This document shows, in pieces, positions 1 to 5,602 of a stretch of DNA of 5,771 bases. Both the position numbers and the translations under genes were made by a program. Positions within the stretch are counted from its first letter, which is position 1. Every line of letters starts with the position of its first letter. The notes under the pieces were generated by a model. It saw only the letters and a program-made list of their open reading frames with translations. It ran no database searches and was not told where the DNA came from. Source of the stretch: Rickettsiales bacterium (GTDB lineage: Bacteria > Pseudomonadota > Alphaproteobacteria > Rickettsiales > Deianiraeaceae); assembly GCA_947378695.1 (NCBI GenBank), contig CANCKZ010000056.1, forward strand, positions 1 to 5,771, read 5' to 3'.

Positions 1-60
1 ACACAGGGAATTTGCTAACAAAAAAATTCTTGACAAATGAAAAAATGAACTTTGTGCTTG

Positions 61-69
61 TGATATAAA
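61..69 (+). promoter_or_regulatory. Candidate extended -10 promoter of virB2
   Basis: TG-A-TATAAA at 61-69 fits an extended -10 element (TGn followed by a 5/6 match to TATAAT). Transcription would start near base 76 and leave a leader of only about 12 bases before the virB2 ATG at 88. The -10 lies inside a perfect 12-bp palindrome, TATAAATTTATA (64-75). A perfect TTGACA stands at 30-35, but it is 28 bases from this -10, too far to act as its -35. This is inferred from sequence alone. Confidence 0.4.
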
Positions 70-87
70 TTTATATTTTTACAGGAT

Positions 88-399
88 ATGCAAAACAGAA
101 CTATTTGGTTTCTTTCTTTGATTTTCTTCTCTTTTATTGTTCGTGAGCAAGTGTTTGCAGCAGCAATGACGGACGCAATGTGCAATGGATACAAAATCTT
201 CAATGGTCCCGTTGGTAAAATGGCGGCGGTGTTTGCAATTGTGGCACTTGGTGTTGGGCTTTTCATGGGTAAAATTACATGGGGTTTAGTTATTGCGGTT
301 GCCCTTGGTATTGGTGCAATTTTTGGTGCTCCAAAAATCGTTTCGGCAATGACAGGCGGCTCCGAAATGTGCACATCATACGCAGAAGCAACAATCTAA
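88..399 (+). CDS. virB2: TrbC/VirB2-family type IV secretion pilin
   Basis: This 103-residue protein has the layout of a VirB2/TrbC major pilin, the subunit of the type IV secretion pilus, which is inserted in the inner membrane before assembly. Residues 1-24 look like a signal peptide: a hydrophobic core (WFLSLIFFSFIV) and a likely cleavage after VFA at 24. The mature part has two hydrophobic helices, about 41-60 and 67-86, joined by a short GKITWG turn; this hairpin and the GK-x-x-W turn are typical of VirB2 pilins from Rickettsiales. Cys32 and Cys95 sit on either side of the helix pair and could form a disulfide, which is inference. No other vir gene is visible in the window; the next gene is the housekeeping xerC. 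AGGA at 83-86 is only one base from the ATG, too close for a normal ribosome binding site. The family call is firm; the exact role (main pilin or paralog) is not. Confidence 0.85.
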   Translation: MQNRTIWFLSLIFFSFIVREQVFAAAMTDAMCNGYKIFNGPVGKMAAVFAIVALGVGLFMGKITWGLVIAVALGIGAIFGAPKIVSAMTGGSEMCTSYAEATI

Positions 400-431
400 A
401 ACAACATTAAATAAAATTGCAAATGTTGTTT
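399..431 (+). repeat. Perfect 10-bp inverted repeat between virB2 and xerC
   Basis: AAACAACATT (399-408) and its exact reverse complement AATGTTGTTT (422-431) flank a 13-base AT-rich loop. The left arm begins at the last base of the virB2 stop codon and the right arm contains the ATG of xerC (423-425). In RNA this would form a hairpin that buries that start codon. No U-tract follows, so it is not a classical intrinsic terminator. A role in stabilising the pilin mRNA end or lowering xerC translation is inference; only two of the ten pairs are G-C, so the stem is weak. Confidence 0.6.
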
Positions 432-1337
432 GCAAAGGAACTTACGCAGTGGTTGGCTTTTTTGGAATCCAAACGGCTTTCGAAAAATACAATTGTTGCG
501 TATGAATCTGACCTCAAAATTTTCTTCCAACATTTCGCTGGAACTAACGAGGAGTCAATCTACACAATCACTCAAAGCCAAATTCAGCAATTTTTGCACA
601 AGCAGAAATCTGACGGTATGGAACTTTCAACAATTGCACGAAAGCTTTCGGCGTTGAAGTCTTTTTTTAAGTTCACTCAAAAAAAATTTGGCAAAACAAA
701 TGCTGGAATTTTCAAAATTCGCAACATAAAAATTAAGCAAACACTTCCACGGGCGATCGAGCAAGACACATTCCCAAAGCTAACCCAAATTGTGCGTGAA
801 GTTGAGGCACTTGAATGGGAGGGCTTGCGAAATGAAGCCTTGTGTTACTTAATCTACTCCACGGGAATGAGGATATCCGAGGCACTTTCTCTTAATCACA
901 GCTCAATTTCCAGAAGCGACCTTTCCGTTCGCATAATGGGAAAGGGTGAAAAAGAGCGAATTATTACAATTCACAAAACAGTTTTTGAGAAACTCTCACG
1001 ATACATAACCAAAATTCCAAAGGATATCACAACAGCCCACACAACGCAAAGCAAAATTCCAATGCACAAAATGCCAATATTCCTAAGCAAAACGGGCAAA
1101 AAATTCACACCACGCATGTTTCAAGAAATTATTGCCCATGCAAGAAATGTTCTGGGTCTTCCAAAGTCGCTCACTCCCCACGCACTAAGGCACTCGTTTG
1201 CAACGCATATTCTTGAAAACGGCGGCGATATCAAGGTTATTCAGGAAATTCTTGGGCATTCATCGTTGAAGACTACGCAGAAGTATTTGAAAGTGAGCAA
1301 TTCCGTTCTTGAAAACGCCTATAATAAATTTCATTGA
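423..1337 (+). CDS. xerC: Site-specific tyrosine recombinase XerC
   Basis: XerC acts with XerD at the dif site to resolve chromosome dimers before cell division. The 304-residue product has the N-terminal SAM-like DNA-binding domain (about 1-90) and a C-terminal catalytic domain with the complete active site: Arg150 (STGMRISEAL), Lys174 (GKGEKER), His253 and Arg256 (HALRHSFATH), His279 (LGHSSLKTTQ) and nucleophile Tyr288. The spacings match those of E. coli XerD. The LGLP...TPHALRHSFATH stretch and the tail VLENAYNKFH resemble alphaproteobacterial XerC (tail L...YD.AHP) more than XerD, so XerC is preferred. I chose the ATG at 423; an in-frame TTG at 417 would add two residues. Neither has a Shine-Dalgarno sequence, and the ATG lies in the right arm of an inverted repeat. 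Only 23 bases separate it from virB2, suggesting co-transcription. A mobile-element integrase is less likely because no element boundaries are seen. Confidence 0.9.
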   Translation: MLFAKELTQWLAFLESKRLSKNTIVAYESDLKIFFQHFAGTNEESIYTITQSQIQQFLHKQKSDGMELSTIARKLSALKSFFKFTQKKFGKTNAGIFKIRNIKIKQTLPRAIEQDTFPKLTQIVREVEALEWEGLRNEALCYLIYSTGMRISEALSLNHSSISRSDLSVRIMGKGEKERIITIHKTVFEKLSRYITKIPKDITTAHTTQSKIPMHKMPIFLSKTGKKFTPRMFQEIIAHARNVLGLPKSLTPHALRHSFATHILENGGDIKVIQEILGHSSLKTTQKYLKVSNSVLENAYNKFH

Positions 1338-1346
1338 ATTTTTATT

Positions 1347-1361
1347 TTACACAGTGTGTAA
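1347..1361. promoter_or_regulatory. 15-bp palindrome upstream of lipB, possible operator
   Basis: TTACACA and TGTGTAA form a perfect dyad around a single central G at 1354, in the 47-base gap between the xerC stop and the chosen lipB ATG. A one-base centre suits a dimeric DNA-binding protein better than an RNA hairpin, although a 6-bp stem with a 3-base AGT loop is possible. No U-tract follows in a form expected of a terminator. Whether any regulator binds here is unknown. Confidence 0.4.
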
Positions 1362-1384
1362 TATTTTTGATTTGTGAACAAACC

Positions 1385-2050
1385 ATGGAAATTAAGATCA
1401 GCACAACGCCCGTTGAATATTCAACCGCAATGGAATTAATGCAACAACGCCACGCACAGGTTTTAAGTGGTGAAGCGGAGGAGTTTATCTGGCTTTTAGA
1501 ACACGAGGCGGTTTATACCGCTGGAATTAGCGCGAATTATGACGACCTTCTAACCAACGCAATCCCAACATTTAAGACAACACGAGGCGGAAAATTTACA
1601 TATCACGGAGTTGGTCAGCAAGTGTGTTATTTTGTGCTGAATTTGAAAAATCGTGCGGTCAAAATTCCCGATGTTCGCTGTTTTGTGAGTTGTCTTGAAG
1701 ATATTATTATCAATTCCCTTGCAAAAATTGGAATTATTGGCGAAAAAAGGAAGGACCGCATTGGTGTTTGGGTGAAAACCGGCGAAACTGAGCAAAAAAT
1801 TGCGGCAATTGGTGTGAAGTTTTCCAAAGGGGTGACAACCCACGGCGTGGCGATTAACATTTGCCCAAATTTGGAGCATTTTAACGGCATTATCCCCTGT
1901 GGAATTTCAGATTTTGGCGTATGTTCGGTGAGGTCTCTTGGTTTTAACACAAGCATGGAGGAATTTCGTGACATTTTAGTGAATGAGGTTCAAAATATGG
2001 AAAAAATGGGGTTTTATCAAAATAATACACAAATAAAATGCACACAATGA
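1385..2050 (+). CDS. lipB: Lipoyl(octanoyl) transferase LipB
   Basis: LipB moves the octanoyl group from acyl carrier protein to lipoyl-accepting lysines of 2-oxoacid dehydrogenase E2 subunits and the glycine cleavage H protein; LipA then adds sulfur. The 221-residue product carries the family signature RGG-x-x-T-Y-HG-x-GQ at 67-78 (Val76 where Pro is common), the catalytic Lys138 (EQKIAAIG, where E. coli has AKICSLG), a conserved THGVAIN block (152-158), and the nucleophilic Cys172 in IIPCGI. The frame stays open back to a TTG at 1334 that overlaps the xerC stop (TTGA), adding 17 residues (including FYFTQ and VIFLI) that do not look like a LipB N terminus; I therefore chose the ATG at 1385, where the usual LipB sequence begins. 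It has no clear ribosome binding site. The gene ends overlapping rsmA. Its presence implies endogenous lipoate synthesis, with lipA elsewhere. Confidence 0.93.
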   Translation: MEIKISTTPVEYSTAMELMQQRHAQVLSGEAEEFIWLLEHEAVYTAGISANYDDLLTNAIPTFKTTRGGKFTYHGVGQQVCYFVLNLKNRAVKIPDVRCFVSCLEDIIINSLAKIGIIGEKRKDRIGVWVKTGETEQKIAAIGVKFSKGVTTHGVAINICPNLEHFNGIIPCGISDFGVCSVRSLGFNTSMEEFRDILVNEVQNMEKMGFYQNNTQIKCTQ

Positions 2051-2871
2051 AAGAGCAAAACACCAATCAAGCCACCAATAAACCAATTAACCAAACGCAA
2101 TTTCTTCAAGGCATAGCATTGGAAGGGAAAAGAATCGCGAAGAAATCTTTCGGGCAGAATTTTCTGATAAACGGCGAAATAATTGAAAAAATTGCCTCGT
2201 GCTTTGATGTTCACGAAAGCACGAATATTATTGAAATTGGCACGGGTTTAGGTTCGCTGACATTCTCCCTACTAAACAGAACGCAAAATTTTACAGGCGT
2301 TGAAAAAGATGCGGAATTGAACCGGAAACTTGCCGATTTTTTCGCAAACACCCATGTAAATGCGAATTTCATAAATGCGGACGCTCTTCAATTCAATTTC
2401 AACGCAATTGCAAACACAAACACGGTGATAGTTTCCAACTTGCCTTATAATGTTGGAACGAAGATTCTTGTTCGAATTGGAACGGAGGTTCTTTCGCAAA
2501 TAAATTCAATGGTAGTCATGCTTCAAAGCGATGTTATTGAAAAAATTACGGCAAAACACGGGAGCAAAAACTACCATCAACTGGGGATTTTCTTTCAAAC
2601 ATTTTGCGAAATTGAGAAAATCTGTGCCGTGCCACAAGCTTGTTTTTCCCCAGCACCAAATGTGCTTTCTGCGGTTGTGAAAATTTCACCAAAAAAACAA
2701 CTTCCAAATATTGACCAATACTGGAAATTTCTGCACAGGGCTTTTTCTTATAACCGCAAAATGCTTTCTACCATTTTTGATTTCACAATCGAAGAAAAAT
2801 TTGCGAAAAAACGCCCAAGCGAATTAACACCAGAGGAGCTTTTGAGCGTGTTTGAAAGTACTCACACCTAA
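2047..2871 (+). CDS. rsmA: 16S rRNA dimethyladenosine transferase RsmA (KsgA)
   Basis: RsmA dimethylates the two adjacent adenosines in the 3'-terminal helix 45 loop of 16S rRNA (A1518/A1519 in E. coli) using SAM, a late 30S assembly checkpoint. The 274-residue product shows the full family set: KKSFGQNFL at 32-40 (usual KSLGQNFL), SAM-binding motif I IIEIGTGLGSLT at 61-72, acidic ribose-binding Glu86 (GVEK), NADA at 110-113, the catalytic NLPY at 131-134, MLQSDVIEKI after it, and the F-x-P-x-P-x-V-x-S-x-V block beginning at Phe200. The C-terminal helical domain is complete. The ATG at 2047 overlaps the lipB TGA as ATGA, suggesting translational coupling; an in-frame ATG at 2038 would add three residues. 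Neither start has a Shine-Dalgarno sequence. Its TAA overlaps the stop codon of the convergent minus-strand gene. Confidence 0.95.
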   Translation: MKEQNTNQATNKPINQTQFLQGIALEGKRIAKKSFGQNFLINGEIIEKIASCFDVHESTNIIEIGTGLGSLTFSLLNRTQNFTGVEKDAELNRKLADFFANTHVNANFINADALQFNFNAIANTNTVIVSNLPYNVGTKILVRIGTEVLSQINSMVVMLQSDVIEKITAKHGSKNYHQLGIFFQTFCEIEKICAVPQACFSPAPNVLSAVVKISPKKQLPNIDQYWKFLHRAFSYNRKMLSTIFDFTIEEKFAKKRPSELTPEELLSVFESTHT

Positions 2872-2882
2872 AACCCACGCTC
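2844..2882. repeat. Inverted repeat spanning the convergent gene ends
   Basis: GAGCGTG (2844-2850) and CACGCTC (2876-2882) are perfect 7-bp arms, five of seven pairs G-C, with a 25-base loop that contains both stop codons of the converging genes. An inner TTT/AAA pairing could extend the stem past a bulge. On neither strand is the stem followed by a run of Us, so this is at best a 3'-end hairpin or a weak bidirectional stop, not a textbook intrinsic terminator. It is the only candidate transcript-end signal I see between the two operons. Confidence 0.4.
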
Positions 2883-3827
2883 TTCCAAAATGTCATCAAC
2901 CATTTGTTCAACTTCTTTTCGTTTGTCATCAGCAGATTTACCGCTTTTCTGTTTTTTCACATACTTCCCCTCGTAATAATGTAACATTTTTGCTTCGATA
3001 TCCGAATTTTTCCTTGCAATAAAATAGTTAATACCAACAGAAGAACCAATTTCGTTGCTGATAAAATCCTTATACAAATTGAATTCGAACGAATTGTGTT
3101 GTGGGTTTTTGAATATTAAGCCTGTCATAACCTTGCGTTCGTTGATAAACGCCGTTGCATCATTTTCAAGGGTATAGTTTCGCATTTTGCCAAAGAATTT
3201 GAAGCTTATGCTTTTGGAAATTGGCTGAATTACAAGTGCGTTTGCTTCGGTGTAATAGTAGTTTTTACCAAAGAAAATGCCAAGTTCCACCTTCTTAATT
3301 GCAGCATCGGTTATTCCCATCATTCCATTGACGATTGGAGTTACAACTCCCTTTGCTTTTTTTGCACGCATAACAACAGTGCTTACGCCGTATTCATCGC
3401 TTGGAAGGGCGAATTGCAAGGCACTGTCTGTCTGCTTCCCCTTAATGTTATATCCAGCCAATGCGTGATACCTCCACCCACTTTTTGTGTATAAATACTT
3501 TGTGAGGGAGAGGTCTACCGAGCGAACACCTTGGCTTTTTTGCTGTGCAATTTCAGTGCCATTCACGGTTATTGCGTCCCGTGATATATCCACAATTTCC
3601 GTTCTGCCCGTGAAAAACAGAGTTTCTTTTAACATAGACTTTTGCCCGTAAAGCGAAAGCGAGCTTTTACGAAATGTATATTCATTATCCGCATTTGTTA
3701 CAATTGGGGTTATACTCATTGAAGAGTTATTCATTGAAGCACCAAGGTTGATGTTTGCAAGGGAGGCAAATTCCATAAAAACTAAGGGTGTCAACGCAAA
3801 AAGTGCCAATGAAGCAAGCCTTAGCAT
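2868..3827 (-). CDS. Exported beta-rich protein of unknown function
   Basis: I do not recognise this 319-residue protein. Residues 1-24 form a plausible signal peptide: a hydrophobic stretch (LASLALFALTPLVF) and a cleavage site after SLA at 24. There is no lipobox cysteine. The rest up to about 272 is rich in alternating polar/hydrophobic stretches with many aromatic and glycine residues, for example ELGIFFGKNYYY near 181-192, SISFKFFGKMRNYTL near 206-220 and SSVGINYFIA near 262-271, as expected for beta strands of an outer-membrane barrel or periplasmic beta domain. From about 283 the character changes to a charged, Lys/Glu-rich helical tail (KKQKSGKSADDKRKEVEQ region) ending ERGF, which would be unusual for a barrel C terminus. 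Its ATG overlaps the holA stop (ATGCTAA), so translation is probably coupled to holA. Its TAG overlaps the rsmA TAA. An outer-membrane or surface role is inference. Confidence 0.75.
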   Translation of the reverse strand: MLRLASLALFALTPLVFMEFASLANINLGASMNNSSMSITPIVTNADNEYTFRKSSLSLYGQKSMLKETLFFTGRTEIVDISRDAITVNGTEIAQQKSQGVRSVDLSLTKYLYTKSGWRYHALAGYNIKGKQTDSALQFALPSDEYGVSTVVMRAKKAKGVVTPIVNGMMGITDAAIKKVELGIFFGKNYYYTEANALVIQPISKSISFKFFGKMRNYTLENDATAFINERKVMTGLIFKNPQHNSFEFNLYKDFISNEIGSSVGINYFIARKNSDIEAKMLHYYEGKYVKKQKSGKSADDKRKEVEQMVDDILEERGF

Positions 3828-4819
3828 AAATTCATTGCAAAGTTTTTAATGCAGTTGAAGGCAAATTCTTTACCGAAGCGAATGTTGCGTTCCATTGAAT
3901 TAATTGAGTGAAGAATTTTGTTCAACGATTGCAGGTTATAAAGCCCAATATGCTTTTTGAAAGTGCCAACTTGCGAAAAATGAATGCTGTGAATTTTCAA
4001 GAGCATTTCCAGCTGTTCACCACTTGCAATTGCATTTTGCACAGAATAAAGCTTTTTTATGTAGGACTGAATGCCGAAAAATATTGGGAATGGGTCTTCG
4101 TCATTTTTATAGAGGCTGTCAATCGTTGCAAGGGAAAGAGGCAGGTTTTTCTCAAAAATCATCAAAGGCAGTTCAAAAATGTTGGAATCTGTGCTTTGAC
4201 TTACCAATTTCATCGCAATTTCTTGTGTCAGGGTTTTGTTTGTTTCGCTCAAAAAAAAAGTTTCAATTTTTGCAATTTCACTTGTCACAAACGAAGGATT
4301 TATAGTTTCGCATAAAAACATAATCACTTCCGTGGAAGCAGTTATCTGTTTTTCCTTTAACAAATTCTGAATTTGCAATTTCACAACGCCAACACTTTCG
4401 GCGTAGACTCCAACACAAGCACAATTTGGCAAAGATTCGCACAATTTTCGAATTGAATTTGTCGCTTCAAGGGTGGAATCTTGGGATAGTATGAAAATAT
4501 TTTCATCGTGACTTTGAATTTTGTCAAGAATTTCGGTAATTTTGCGATAGTCCGTCTTCTTGTAATTTTCAATGTATACCGCTTTTTTTTCGCCAAACAT
4601 GGAATCTGTGAACAGTTCGTTTGTTGCACGGGAAAGGTAGTCGGTGTCGTCTGGTGAAATTTTCACGAACTCGTGAGTTTCCTTCAATGCCGTTCGAATT
4701 GCAAAGGCATATTCACCAATAAGTGCTGGTTCGTTGCCGTAAAAAAGGAAGGTGTTGTATTGTTTTTTTGCCTGCAATTCCTTAACAGTTCCTGCAAAAG
4801 ATGATTGTTGAAGTTTCAT
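3821..4819 (-). CDS. holA: DNA polymerase III subunit delta (HolA)
   Basis: HolA is the clamp-loader subunit that opens the beta sliding clamp during replication. The 332-residue product matches the family in length and layout: a degenerate nucleotide-binding-like strand-loop LFYGNEPALI at 25-34, the SMFGEKKAVYIEN block at 73-85, an FVTSEIAKIETF helix at 177-188 equivalent to the conserved E-x-x-KL segment, and the C-terminal collar domain with the DSNIFELPLMIF and DPFPIFFGIQSYIKKLY helices (211-258). Sequence conservation in this family is low, so the call rests on several motifs together. The start lies 15 bases after the ppa stop with only AAAG directly before the ATG. The end overlaps the next gene by 7 bases. 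The coding strand contains a run of nine Ts (4251-4259, within ETFFLSET) and a run of eight As (4583-4590), both prone to slippage, but the frame is intact. Confidence 0.9.
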   Translation of the reverse strand: MKLQQSSFAGTVKELQAKKQYNTFLFYGNEPALIGEYAFAIRTALKETHEFVKISPDDTDYLSRATNELFTDSMFGEKKAVYIENYKKTDYRKITEILDKIQSHDENIFILSQDSTLEATNSIRKLCESLPNCACVGVYAESVGVVKLQIQNLLKEKQITASTEVIMFLCETINPSFVTSEIAKIETFFLSETNKTLTQEIAMKLVSQSTDSNIFELPLMIFEKNLPLSLATIDSLYKNDEDPFPIFFGIQSYIKKLYSVQNAIASGEQLEMLLKIHSIHFSQVGTFKKHIGLYNLQSLNKILHSINSMERNIRFGKEFAFNCIKNFAMNLC

Positions 4820-4834
4820 CTTTGTGCTGAAAAG

Positions 4835-5356
4835 TTACTTAACAATTGCGGATTTTTTCAGAATTTCCCTTGCTTCGCTTGCATTTTTCCAAGATTCCAC
4901 TTTCACAAATTTGCCTTTTTCAAGATCTTTGTAATGTTCGAAGAAATGTTGGATTTGGTCAAGGATAAGCTTTGGTAAATCGGTTAAATCGTTCACATTT
5001 TCGTATTCTTTTGAAACGGAATTTGATGGAACAGCAAGAATTTTTTCGTCGTAGCCTTTTTCGTCCTGTGTAACCAAAACGCCGATTGGTTTTGCTTCAA
5101 TAACCGAGCCTGCAATGAGGTTGTAGCGGGAAATGACAAGGACATCGGCAGGGTCGCCATCGCCAGAAAGTGTGTTTGGAACGAAACCGTAATTTGCTGG
5201 GTAGTGCATTGGAGTTTGAAGGAAACGGTCGACAAAAATCGCACCTGATTCTTTGTCAAATTCATACTTCACACCCGGAGTGTTCGCAGGGATTTCGATA
5301 ACAACATTTACTGTTTCTGGGAAGTTTTTTCCTGATGAGATCTTTGAGATATCCAT
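4835..5356 (-). CDS. ppa: Inorganic pyrophosphatase, family I (soluble)
   Basis: This cytoplasmic enzyme hydrolyses pyrophosphate to two phosphates with Mg2+, pulling biosynthetic reactions such as tRNA charging and nucleic-acid synthesis forward. At 173 residues it is the usual size of the bacterial hexameric type. The signature DGDPADV is at 66-72, and every active-site residue can be placed one position after its E. coli equivalent: Glu21, Lys30, Glu32, Arg44, Tyr52, Tyr56, Asp66, Asp68, Asp71, Asp98, Asp103, Lys105, Tyr142 and Lys143. The ATG at 5356 is 21 bases after the tRNA-Ala 3' end; that gap is nearly all A/T, has no Shine-Dalgarno sequence and leaves no room for a conventional promoter with leader, so ppa is probably read from the tRNA promoter. 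It is followed closely by holA on the same strand. Confidence 0.97.
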   Translation of the reverse strand: MDISKISSGKNFPETVNVVIEIPANTPGVKYEFDKESGAIFVDRFLQTPMHYPANYGFVPNTLSGDGDPADVLVISRYNLIAGSVIEAKPIGVLVTQDEKGYDEKILAVPSNSVSKEYENVNDLTDLPKLILDQIQHFFEHYKDLEKGKFVKVESWKNASEAREILKKSAIVK

Positions 5357-5377
5357 TTTTTATAAAAAAATTTTTCG

Positions 5378-5454
5378 TGGTGGAGAATAGGAGACTCGAA
5401 CTCCTGACCCTCTGCTTGCAAAGCAGATGCTCTAGCCAACTGAGCTAATTCCCC
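5378..5454 (-). tRNA. tRNA-Ala, anticodon UGC
   Basis: The minus strand gives a complete 77-base cloverleaf. The acceptor arm GGGGAAT pairs with ATTCTCC and includes the G3-U70 wobble pair that is the identity element of alanine tRNA. The D-arm has TAGCTCAGTTGG, the anticodon stem TCTGC/GCAGA closes a TTTGCAA loop with anticodon TGC (5420-5418), and the T-arm has GTTCGAGTC between AGGAG and CTCCT. The discriminator A and the 3' CCA are encoded in the DNA (5378-5381). It would read GCA and, with a modified U34, other alanine codons. Confidence 0.97.
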
Positions 5455-5465
5455 ACGGACGCAAC

Positions 5466-5495
5466 TTTAGAAAACAATAAAATTTTAATTGTCAA
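5466..5495 (-). promoter_or_regulatory. Probable promoter of the tRNA-Ala-ppa unit
   Basis: On the minus strand a perfect TTGACA -35 (5495-5490) is followed after 18 bases by TCTAAA (5471-5466), a 4/6 match to TATAAT. Transcription would start near 5459, five bases before the tRNA. The bases just after the -10 (GTTGCG) are GC-rich compared with the surrounding A/T, as in the discriminators of stable-RNA promoters under stringent control; that regulatory reading is inference. Confidence 0.6.
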
Positions 5496-5555
5496 GTGAT
5501 ATTTTTAAAAAAAGTATTTATATAAATTTTAGTATTTTTTCCTTGATTTATAAAT

Positions 5556-5583
5556 TTGTCAATTATAAGTCAGTATATATATT
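5556..5583 (+). promoter_or_regulatory. Candidate promoter of rplO
   Basis: TTGTCA (5556-5561) and TATATT (5578-5583, 5/6 match) are separated by 16 bases. Transcription would begin near 5590, giving a leader of about 13 bases before the rplO ATG. The whole 5455-5602 spacer is extremely A/T-rich, so chance -10-like sequences are frequent and the exact position is uncertain. The other contents of the spacer are the divergent tRNA promoter and a second TTGTCAA copy at 5489-5495. Confidence 0.4.
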
Positions 5584-5602
5584 AGTTTTTAGAAATTATA
5601 AA

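Noticed and set aside
30..35. Perfect TTGACA as the -35 of virB2
   Set aside because: No -10-like sequence lies 16-19 bases downstream; the TATAAA at 64-69 is 28 bases away, so the extended -10 alone is the better candidate.
15..374. 119-residue minus-strand open frame opposite virB2
   Set aside because: It mirrors the virB2 coding sequence, has no recognisable domain, and the plus-strand product has a clear signal peptide and VirB2 hairpin.
1334..1384. TTG start for lipB overlapping the xerC stop
   Set aside because: The extra 17 residues are hydrophobic and unlike LipB N termini, and they would be encoded through the palindrome; ATG at 1385 gives a normal LipB.
1550..1974. Two minus-strand open frames inside lipB
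   Set aside because: They lie wholly opposite lipB, whose full motif set identifies the real frame; neither resembles a protein family.
2844..2882. Classical rho-independent terminator at the convergence
   Set aside because: The stem is followed by TTCCAAAA on the plus strand and AAAAGCTCC on the minus strand, with no U-tract, and the loop is long.
3908..4315. Plus-strand open frames of 135 and 93 residues
   Set aside because: They are opposite holA, rich in Phe, Cys and Gln as expected from antisense of an A/T-rich gene, and have no promoter or ribosome binding site.
5561..5600. Possible dif site for XerC in the A/T-rich spacer
   Set aside because: The TATATATATTAG stretch only vaguely resembles a dif core; the two 11-bp XerC/XerD arms cannot be recognised.
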